Shown here in pieces: positions 46,244 through 52,063 of a stretch of 52,063 bases of DNA. The position numbers were made by a program, and so were the translations under genes. The stretch comes from Mycobacterium simulans (GTDB lineage Bacteria; Actinomycetota; Actinomycetes; Mycobacteriales; Mycobacteriaceae). How positions within the stretch are numbered: position 1 is the stretch's first letter; every line of letters begins with the position of its first letter. Where the stretch lies: assembly GCF_900232995.1 (NCBI RefSeq), contig NZ_OCVX01000003.1:2479445-2531507 (forward strand), in the 5' to 3' direction. The notes beneath the pieces were generated by a model. The model did no database searches and had not been told where the DNA came from. It was given only the letters and a program-made list of their open reading frames with translations.

Positions 46244-46909
46244 TCAGTACGCATCGACGCTTCGGCCGCCGGGCGATCCGTACAAGTATGGGTAGTACAC
46301 GTTGGGGTCGTTCGGGGGCCGCATATCCGGCGGCGGCGGAGCGGTGCGCCAAGCGGCGGGAAGGTGGCAACCGGTGTCATAGTTGTAATCCACCAACTTT
46401 CCGTGGTTCACCAAATTGATCAAAGCGCCATCATCGCGGATCTGAGAGTCGTTGGGCGCACCAGGTGTTGGCGGCGGCATGCCGGGTGCGGAATTGTTTG
46501 GCCGAAATCCCGCGGCCGAGAACACCGGTGCCAGCTCGGTAACGACCTGCAGCCATTGTTCGTTATTGGGTGCTGGTTCGCCGAAGAAATGATCGCTTTC
46601 CTCCTGCTTGCCGATGGTGCGGTTGAACGGGTCCTTGCATCCGTTGGTCGGATGGATGATTGCAGTGCTTGAGAACTGGGTCTGTGGTGAGTATTTCGCG
46701 ATCGCCGCCCGAATCGTGGCGTCCACGTTGGTTAGTTGCTGTTCGACTGTTTCCAAATCGGGTCGGCCGTTGACGATCTTCTGCAAGCGGTCTAGTTCAT
46801 CGCGCCCGGGATTGGCGTGGGGATCAAGTGTTGTCGGCTTGATACAGCCGGCGAGCAGCAAAGAAGTGCTGAGCAACCCAGCAATCAGGACGCGGTGTGT
46901 TCGGCTCAT
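46244..46909 (-). CDS. lprP: Lipoprotein (LprP/LppJ-like)
   Basis: 221 residues. Signal peptide with lipobox LLSTSLLLAGC, lipidated Cys22, so it is a membrane-anchored exported protein. The mature part contains DELDRLQKIVNGRPDLETVE, FSSTAIIHPTNGCKDPFNRT and a C-terminal DYNDTGCHLPAAWR-like region (actual residues DYNYDTGCHLPAAWR), with two conserved-looking cysteines beyond the lipobox. It is positionally equivalent to Rv0962c. The start overlaps the DUF1023 gene stop by 4 bp, so it is translated as the last gene of a coupled three-gene set, a position suggesting a partner or immunity role (inference). Confidence 0.85.
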   Translation of the reverse strand: MSRTHRVLIAGLLSTSLLLAGCIKPTTLDPHANPGRDELDRLQKIVNGRPDLETVEQQLTNVDATIRAAIAKYSPQTQFSSTAIIHPTNGCKDPFNRTIGKQEESDHFFGEPAPNNEQWLQVVTELAPVFSAAGFRPNNSAPGMPPPTPGAPNDSQIRDDGALINLVNHGKLVDYNYDTGCHLPAAWRTAPPPPDMRPPNDPNVYYPYLYGSPGGRSVDAY

Positions 46910-48600
46910 TCGTGGTGAAGGGGGATCGGCGGGGGGACTTCGTAAGGACCTGACCCGTCGGGGAGCGCGTCCACACCCACCGCGCGAGGGGGGGTGAGGG
47001 CGGCGGGGAGCCCGGCCAACACCGCCGCCATATTGTAAGCACTCATGCGCAGTTGCCCGTTGCTGCCCATGCGTGCGTATTCGGAGTGGCCGTAGGCCCG
47101 CTCATGGAGTTGGCCGTCACCATAGTCACCGCCGAGGGCCAGCCCGGTACTGGTGGACAATTCGGTCATTCCAGGTAGATCCTGCGGGGCTGCACCGAAT
47201 GCTCCGAAATCGGGGATGATATCGGACACATGGTCATTCACGCCGATCATGTAGTAGGCATGCCCGGTTTCAACGCCCAGCTGTGAGACATTGGTCAGCT
47301 CGGTGCCTGGCGAACCGTACAGGACGACGTCGCTCACCGGTGCACCCTGTTGCAGCGCAAGGCTAGTCACCAGCGACCCATAGGAGTGGCCGAACGCCGT
47401 GATGTGCTGATCCGAGACATTCGCGGCACCGGCTAGCCCCCTATAGAACCTGTTGAGTGGCCCTGCGGCCGCGCGTGCAAGCCAATCGTGCGTCACGTCT
47501 GTGAGACTGTCCGGTGCGTCATACCCTAGCCACGCAATCGACGCCACTGCATCGTAATTCGGTGTGCCCGCGTACTTGCGCAGGTCGCTCGCCTTGTTGC
47601 GTTGTGCTTCGGCTTCCCGCACCATATCTCCCACACTTGAGCTCACCCTGGTGTTGAGGCCACCCACGGTGACGCCGACCCGTTCGGCATTGTCGACATC
47701 GCCAATTCCGACTGCCGCCAGCACTTTTCGCGGATTGCCGGTGGTGTCCAGCAAGATCAGACTGGTGCCGGGGTTTGCGGCAAGCGCATCTCGTAGCGCC
47801 CGCAAGTCTGCCAACTTCTCAGGGTCGGTGTGCCACACGCCGTTGCGGTCTAACCAACCGTGCTGTAGCCGGATGATTTCGCGTTGCAGCACAGGAATAT
47901 TGAGTTCATCACGGATATTGGTCGGGATGCCGTCGAGGTTGCGGACGGCATTGGGGTACCACTCTTTGACCCGGTCCTGCTGGCTCGGGGTGAGCGAATG
48001 CCACCACTTCTTGACCGTTTCTGGATCGCTGCCTGGTGGCGGCACCTGCGGCATCTTGGGTGGCTCGTGGCTGAGTTGAGCATTGATCTGCTCGGGTGAC
48101 AGATCTCCGTCGGCGCCACGAATCGCGGCCGCCAAATCCTCATCGGCGCACTCGGCGTCAGCCAACAGCCGGTTGATGCTTTCGGTCAGCCGGACCGCTT
48201 CGTCAACGATGACGCGCTGATCGCCAGGCGAGAATGACAACAAGTTCGTCGGCGGAGACACCGCACCGGTCGCGTTGTCGATTGTCAGGTGAAAATCCCG
48301 AGCGGTCTCTCGGATTGTCTGCAGGCGCAACTTGATCGCGGCGACCTCTTCGGCCGACTTTGCCGCCGCGTGCCCGACCGTCTCGCAGGCGTCGGCGTGA
48401 GTGTCGAGGATAAGCGTCGTGCGGTGGGTTGCCGCACGCGCGGCTTCGGCGGCGTCGCCGCCAAAGTCGAGCAACCGCATGGTTTCACCGAGTGCAGCGG
48501 ACGCGGTGTGGGCGCCGTATGAGCGCTTGATCGCGGCATCGAACACGGCCGCGATCGCGGCGGGATCCCAGCGCTCAATATCGGCCAAAGTCAACGTCAT
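46906..48600 (-). CDS. DUF1023 alpha/beta-hydrolase with WXG/EspA-like N-terminal helical region
   Basis: 564 residues. The N-terminal 200 or so are helical (MTLTLADIERWDPAAIAAVF, AATHRTTLILDTHADACETV, EEVAAIKLRLQTIRETARDF), resembling the long N-terminus of type VII-linked DUF1023 proteins. A spacer with WWHSLTPSQQDRVKEWYPNA leads to the hydrolase domain (about 290-520): LILLDTTGNPRKVLAAVGIG, nucleophile elbow ITAFGHSYGSLVTSLALQQG, late acid/His region NDHVSDIIPDFGAFG and YGHSEYARMG. It could be an esterase/lipase or a secreted toxin. In M. tuberculosis the matching region is, as I recall, split into shorter ORFs (Rv0963c, Rv0964c). Overlaps both neighbours by 4 bp. Confidence 0.88.
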   Translation of the reverse strand: MTLTLADIERWDPAAIAAVFDAAIKRSYGAHTASAALGETMRLLDFGGDAAEAARAATHRTTLILDTHADACETVGHAAAKSAEEVAAIKLRLQTIRETARDFHLTIDNATGAVSPPTNLLSFSPGDQRVIVDEAVRLTESINRLLADAECADEDLAAAIRGADGDLSPEQINAQLSHEPPKMPQVPPPGSDPETVKKWWHSLTPSQQDRVKEWYPNAVRNLDGIPTNIRDELNIPVLQREIIRLQHGWLDRNGVWHTDPEKLADLRALRDALAANPGTSLILLDTTGNPRKVLAAVGIGDVDNAERVGVTVGGLNTRVSSSVGDMVREAEAQRNKASDLRKYAGTPNYDAVASIAWLGYDAPDSLTDVTHDWLARAAAGPLNRFYRGLAGAANVSDQHITAFGHSYGSLVTSLALQQGAPVSDVVLYGSPGTELTNVSQLGVETGHAYYMIGVNDHVSDIIPDFGAFGAAPQDLPGMTELSTSTGLALGGDYGDGQLHERAYGHSEYARMGSNGQLRMSAYNMAAVLAGLPAALTPPRAVGVDALPDGSGPYEVPPPIPLHHE

Positions 48601-48926
48601 CGCGCGGACCGGGCGGCACCGCCGTCCGCAGCGATCTGCGCCAGCGCCGCGGCGTGACGTTGCTCCATCGCGGCGAACCCGGTAGCGGCGAAATGCATAC
48701 CACGGGAATGCTCACCGAAGCGGCCGATGTGGGTGGTGCTGTCCGTCGCCCACCGATCAAGCAACCCCAACAACGCACCCGCCGACGAGCCAACCCAGCC
48801 CGACCGCGCACCCGCTGCCTCACTGTGGCAAGACTGCTGCACAGCCAGCAACGACTCACCATGGTTGGCAAGTTCATTACCCACATGGCACAGCAGCTCA
48901 GGAATCGCCCGCAACTCCGCCGCCAT
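48597..48926 (-). CDS. WXG100-like small protein (ESX-associated, Rv0965c-like)
   Basis: 109 residues from ATG 48926 (MAAELRAIPELLCHVGNELA). Size, helix-turn-helix pattern and the turn SGWVGSSAGALLGLLDRWA (Trp-x-Gly) in the middle fit the WXG100/DUF2580 group of type VII secretion substrates. The C-terminal half is a second amphipathic helix (FAATGFAAMEQRHAAALAQI). Longer starts up to 48986 exist (MSCAILRRKHG) but do not fit. It ends in an ATGA overlap with the DUF1023 gene. Function is inferred from size and context. Confidence 0.7.
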   Translation of the reverse strand: MAAELRAIPELLCHVGNELANHGESLLAVQQSCHSEAAGARSGWVGSSAGALLGLLDRWATDSTTHIGRFGEHSRGMHFAATGFAAMEQRHAAALAQIAADGGAARSAR

Positions 48927-49022
48927 AACTAGCCCAACTTTCGCCCGATGCACGCCGTGCTTCCGGCGGAGTATGGCACACGACAAAAGTGCGGGCCAGT
49001 CGGCTTGGAGCGTCTTCGGGTG

Positions 49023-49625
49023 CTACTTGCGCGGCCTGCGGGCCTTGCGCTTGATGCCCACACCGCCCCACAGTGAGAAGCCACGAATCTTCACTGTCGG
49101 CGCGCCGGGCGTGCCGTCTCCCACGACGTGGCGGTCGAAGCCACCCATCAGACCGCGGCCATGGATTTCGACGTTGACTTCGGGCGGTAACAGGATGTTC
49201 TGTACGCCCATGATTGAGTACGCACGGATGTCGACCTCGGTCGAGGTGAAGTCGGCATAGCGCAGATCCACCACCCCGCTGCCCCAGAGCGTGACCGTCG
49301 TGAGCTTCTTCGGCACGTTCCATCGGCCGCGTCGCTCAAACCCACTCATGAGGGCCAGCAGCAGCGTGGACGGCGCCGGATTGCACGTGCCGCCCCTACG
49401 GGGATTGACCGGCGAATCCGGCAGGTCGGCCCGCAGCCGATCCAGTTCCTGGTACGTCGTTGCGGCATAGGCCCTGGTAAGACGGTCTTCGTACTCGTTC
49501 AGCTCCAAGCGTCCCTGCTCGGCGGCGTAGGCCAGCAATTGCGCAAGTTGGATGCGATCGGTATCGGCCGCACGCGAAGACTGGTCGCGAGCTGGGTTCG
49601 CGTCACGTTGCGCTGAGTTGCTCAT
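49023..49625 (-). CDS. DUF1707 domain protein (Rv0966c-like)
   Basis: 200 residues from ATG 49625 (MSNSAQRDANPARDQSSRAA), the length I recall for Rv0966c. DUF1707 at about 25-75: DTDRIQLAQLLAYAAEQGRL, ELNEYEDRLTRAYAATTYQE, LDRLRADLP. A C-terminal beta-rich LiaF-type region (about 115-195: VTLWGSGVVDLRYADFTSTE, VEIHGRGLMGGFDRHVVGDG, FSLWGGVGIKRKARRPRK). No signal peptide. In M. tuberculosis it precedes the csoR copper operon, which is missing here. Confidence 0.9.
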   Translation of the reverse strand: MSNSAQRDANPARDQSSRAADTDRIQLAQLLAYAAEQGRLELNEYEDRLTRAYAATTYQELDRLRADLPDSPVNPRRGGTCNPAPSTLLLALMSGFERRGRWNVPKKLTTVTLWGSGVVDLRYADFTSTEVDIRAYSIMGVQNILLPPEVNVEIHGRGLMGGFDRHVVGDGTPGAPTVKIRGFSLWGGVGIKRKARRPRK

Positions 49626-49712
49626 CACCCACGAGCGTACGACGTAGAGATTTTGCTGCAAGAGGGGTTGGCTAAACTGCAACCTTCACCGGGACCCTGG
49701 CCCACCGTAACG

Positions 49713-50651
49713 CTATTGGCCAGCGGGTGCCCAGCTAGGAGGACGTTTCTGCAAGAAGGCCAGCATGCCTTCGCGCGCCTCGTCGGAAACGAATAGCCGG
49801 GCCGACTCCTCGGTGAGCCGTTCGGCGTCACGGTCGAATCCTTCGAGTACGGCGGCGGTGGTCAGCGCCTTTGTCGCCGCCAGCCCCTGAGGTGAACCGC
49901 GGCCCACGTCGGCGATCAGCGCGGCCACCGCCGCGTCGACATCTTCGGCCGCTATGGTCACCAAGCCGATATCGGCGGCTTCGCTGGCGCCGAACGTTTC
50001 CCCGGTCAGGAAATAACGGGCCGCTGCGCGGGGCGACAGTTTGGGCAGCAAGGTCAGCGAGATGATCGCCGGGGCTACGCCAATCCGGGCCTCGGTCAAG
50101 GCGAAAGTGCAGCGTGGGCCAGCGATCACAATGTCGCACGCACCGACCAGACCGAAGCCGCCCGCCCGGACATGCCCGTTGATGGCGCCGATCACCGGCA
50201 GCGGCGAGGAGACCATTGCGCGCAGCAGCGTGGTCATTTCCCGGGCCCGCGCCACGGCCATGTCGAATGCTGATGGTGGCGACCCGCTTCGCCCGGCTAC
50301 GCCGCCCTCGCGATCGCCACGGGCCGATGGTGGCGACCCGCTTCGCCCGGCTACGCCGCCCTCGCGATCGCCACGGGCCGATGGTGGCGACCCGCTTCGC
50401 CCGGCTACGCCGCCCTCGCGATCGCCACGGGGTTCACCACCGCCGGCCTCGCTCAAATCCGCGCCCGCACAGAACGTGCTACCGGTATGCCCGAGCACCA
50501 CTGCGCGTACCGCCGGATCGGTGGCCGCGTCCCGCAGACCCTGATGTAGCTGGCTGACCAGCGTGGTGGACAACGCATTGCGGTTGTGCGGAGAGTTCAG
50601 CGTCAGCCTGGCAACCGGTCCATCGCACGCATACTCGACGAGTGTGTCCAT
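49713..50651 (-). CDS. echA7: Enoyl-CoA hydratase EchA7 with an in-frame triple-repeat insertion
   Basis: 312 residues against about 253 expected. Crotonase motifs: STFCAGADLSEAG (oxyanion hole), GHVRAGGFGLVGACDI, FALTEARIGVAPAIISLTLL (Glu in TEARIG). Residues about 75-128 are three 18-residue copies of RGDREGGVAGRSGSPPSA inserted right after the CoA/oxyanion loop, with no frameshift or stop. The insert sits in the variable loop between the first two beta-alpha units, where it may be tolerated. It starts 10 bp after fadE12 and is co-transcribed with it; in M. tuberculosis echA7-fadE12-accA2-accD2 handle branched or odd acyl-CoA catabolism. Confidence 0.9.
   Translation of the reverse strand: MDTLVEYACDGPVARLTLNSPHNRNALSTTLVSQLHQGLRDAATDPAVRAVVLGHTGSTFCAGADLSEAGGGEPRGDREGGVAGRSGSPPSARGDREGGVAGRSGSPPSARGDREGGVAGRSGSPPSAFDMAVARAREMTTLLRAMVSSPLPVIGAINGHVRAGGFGLVGACDIVIAGPRCTFALTEARIGVAPAIISLTLLPKLSPRAAARYFLTGETFGASEAADIGLVTIAAEDVDAAVAALIADVGRGSPQGLAATKALTTAAVLEGFDRDAERLTEESARLFVSDEAREGMLAFLQKRPPSWAPAGQ
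50272..50433. repeat. Three 54-bp direct repeats inside echA7
   Basis: Units begin at 50272, 50326 and 50380 (GATGGTGGCGACCCGCTTCG) and the full units are identical; the last loses its final bases. 54 is a multiple of three, so reading continues. Each unit ends in an inverted pair (GTGGCGA ... TCGCCAC). Related to the single unit at 42564. Confidence 0.9.
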
Positions 50652-50661
50652 CAGTAGGGTT

Positions 50662-51834
50662 TCAGTAGGATCTCGGCAGGCCCAGTGACGTCTGCGCGAC
50701 GAAGTTCAGCACCATCTCCCGACTGATCGGCGCGATCCGCGCCAACCGGGCTGACGTCATCATGGCGGCAACGCCGTACTCCTTGGTCAGCCCATTGCCG
50801 CCCATTGACTGCACTGCCTGGTCGACCGCGCGTGACGACGCCTCGGCCGCAGCGTATTTCGCCATATTGGCCGCTTCAGCGGCGCCGCCGTCATCGCCGT
50901 GGTCGTAGAGCGTCGCTGCCTTCTGCATCATCAGCTTGGCCAGCTCTACTTCGATGTGGCACTGCGCGAGCGGATGTGACAGGCCCTGATGCGCGCCGAT
51001 TGGCGTGGACCAGACTTTGCGGGTCTTGACGTAGTCGACGGCTTTGCTGAGCGCGAACCGCCCCATCCCCACTGCGCTGGCCGCTCCCATAATGCGCTCG
51101 GGGTTCAGGCCCGCGAAAAGCTGTGCGATGGCTGCGTCTTCGGCGCCGACGAGCGCGTCACTGGGTAACCGCACGTCGTCGAGGAAGACCTGGAATTGGC
51201 GCTCGGGGCTAACCAGTTCCATGTCGATCGGGGTATAGGTGAACCCGGGCGCGTCGGTAGGCACCACGAACAGCGCGGGACGCAAGGAGGACTTCGCCCC
51301 TGTGTCCTTGTAGGTGCGACCGACCACCAGCACCGCCTGCGCCTGGTCGATGCCGGAAATAAATACCTTCTGGCCCTTAATGATCCAGTCACTACCGTCG
51401 CGGCGGGCGGTGGTGGTGATCTTGTGCGAGTTCGAACCGGCGTCGGGCTCGGTGATGGCGAAGGCCATCGTCAAGGAGCCGTCGGCGATGCCGGGAATCC
51501 AGCGCTTCTTTTGTTCGTCAGTGCCGAACTTGCTGATGATGGTTCCGTTGATGGCGGGGGACACCACCATGAGAAGCAGGGCGCTGCCGGCGGCCGCCAT
51601 CTCCTCCATAACCAGTGACAGCTCGTACATCCCGGCGCCCCCGCCGCCGTACTCTTCCGGCAGGTTCACGCCAAGGAAGCCGAGTTTTCCTGCCTCGGCC
51701 CACAATTCGTCGGTGTGCTCGTGCTTGCGGGCCTTCGCCAGGTAGTACTCGGCGCCGTAGTTGGACGCCCACTCGGCCACCGACTTGCGCAGCGCCTGGC
51801 GTTCCTCGCTTTCGATGAAACTGGTATCGGTCAT
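50662..51834 (-). CDS. fadE12: Acyl-CoA dehydrogenase FadE12
   Basis: 390 residues. FAD-dependent alpha,beta-dehydrogenation of acyl-CoA. Motifs: FAITEPDAGSNSHKITTTAR, GQKVFISGIDQAQAVLVVGR, HPLAQCHIEVELAKLMMQKA, AVQSMGGNGLTKEYGVAAMM (Glu in TKEYG as catalytic base). ATG 51834 has AGGAG 7 nt upstream (51842-51846). Immediately upstream of this ribosome site the sequence changes to apparent group II intron, so the natural promoter or upstream gene (accA2/accD2 in M. tuberculosis) is separated from it. Confidence 0.95.
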   Translation of the reverse strand: MTDTSFIESEERQALRKSVAEWASNYGAEYYLAKARKHEHTDELWAEAGKLGFLGVNLPEEYGGGGAGMYELSLVMEEMAAAGSALLLMVVSPAINGTIISKFGTDEQKKRWIPGIADGSLTMAFAITEPDAGSNSHKITTTARRDGSDWIIKGQKVFISGIDQAQAVLVVGRTYKDTGAKSSLRPALFVVPTDAPGFTYTPIDMELVSPERQFQVFLDDVRLPSDALVGAEDAAIAQLFAGLNPERIMGAASAVGMGRFALSKAVDYVKTRKVWSTPIGAHQGLSHPLAQCHIEVELAKLMMQKAATLYDHGDDGGAAEAANMAKYAAAEASSRAVDQAVQSMGGNGLTKEYGVAAMMTSARLARIAPISREMVLNFVAQTSLGLPRSY

Positions 51835-51846
51835 GACGGATCTCCT

Positions 51847-52063
51847 GTGTGTCCAGTTGTGAAAGGTGGTTGATCGTGTGAACGGTTGACGGCTGATTCG
51901 AAAGCTCGTCGTCGCTTGCCGGTGTAAGTCCGGTCCGGGTAGCTGTCAGGAGGCCCGGTAGCAGGCTGGCGGTGTCGTCTGGAAACGGGCGGGGCCGAAG
52001 CCCAGCGTCGAGCATCCCGCGTGGCGGGGTGTGCAACCGAACGGTCCGTAACGTCAAGTGAAG
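51847..52063 (+). mobile_element. Group II intron, 5' ribozyme part (incomplete, runs off right edge)
   Basis: Starts with GTGTG (5' consensus GUGYG) directly after the fadE12 ribosome site. The following sequence has the conserved look of bacterial group II intron domain I: GCCGGTGTAAGTCCGGTCCG, AGCTGTCAGGAGGCCCGGTA, GGAAACGGGCGGGGCCGAAG, CCGAACGGTCCGTAACGTCA. The intron reverse transcriptase and 3' end lie outside the window. Orientation is opposite to fadE12. Identity rests on recall of intron sequence style; GTGTG at 51876 is an alternative 5' end. Confidence 0.65.

Noticed and set aside
51518..52057. Minus-strand frame over the right edge (179 codons)
   Set aside because: It is out of frame with fadE12 and antisense to the intron-like RNA; no motif.

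Overview
The window is a high-GC mycobacterial chromosome segment. It has three PE_PGRS genes, a PE fragment, a PPE-MPTR gene, MIRU-type interspersed repeats and a gene order that tracks the M. tuberculosis Rv0938-Rv0972c neighbourhood. This points to a slow-growing Mycobacterium outside the tuberculosis complex (M. kansasii / M. marinum-like). That assignment is inferred from protein resemblance and gene order recalled from memory; no database search was run. Both ends lie in repetitive DNA: a PE_PGRS reading frame runs off the left edge, and what looks like a group II intron 5' region runs off the right edge. The window therefore looks like one contig bounded by repeats.

Layout. 1-1.1 kb is a scar: a PE_PGRS fragment, a group II intron reverse-transcriptase fragment and an IS3-type transposase fragment. 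1.1-6.3 kb has a PfkB sugar kinase divergent from ligD, then an FAH/metallo-beta-lactamase fusion gene coupled to ligD by an ATGA overlap. 6.3-11 kb is an accessory block: SAM methyltransferase, crotonase, GAF-ANTAR protein and WS/DGAT acyltransferase. 11-16.4 kb has an F420-type (LLM) oxidoreductase, a STAS-HATPase regulator, a flavin monooxygenase, an AurF-like diiron oxygenase and cobF. 16.5-19.5 kb has two PE_PGRS genes, the second frameshifted. 19.5-25.3 kb has full-length Fpg2 and an SDR, facing a leftward cluster of chorismate mutase, antigen-85-like protein, NmrA-like protein, three ATGA-coupled MIRU minicistrons and pgi. 25.6-31.7 kb has PPE-MPTR, uvrD1, and an M23 peptidase with a small membrane protein. 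31.9-36.3 kb has sucC-sucD, a scrambled PE_PGRS and a second LLM oxidoreductase. 36.5-44.6 kb has the 34-kDa-antigen-like gene, perM, purN-purH, and a MoxR-type ATPase with its vWA partner. 44.6-49.6 kb has a PucR-type regulator, a VapC remnant, a three-gene WXG / DUF1023 / lipoprotein cassette and a DUF1707 protein. 49.7-51.8 kb has echA7 (with a 3 x 18-residue insertion) and fadE12.

Functional groupings: DNA end-joining and repair (ligD, uvrD1, fpg2), central metabolism (pgi, sucCD, chorismate mutase, purNH), cobalamin synthesis (cobF), acyl-CoA and lipid metabolism (crotonase, WS/DGAT, echA7, fadE12), and cell envelope (antigen-85-like, M23, perM). The most distinctive features are the MIRU-type repeats acting inside or directly upstream of genes (pgi, aurF-like, echA7), the complete cobF/fpg2 locus, and a candidate type VII-associated WXG-DUF1023-lipoprotein cassette.
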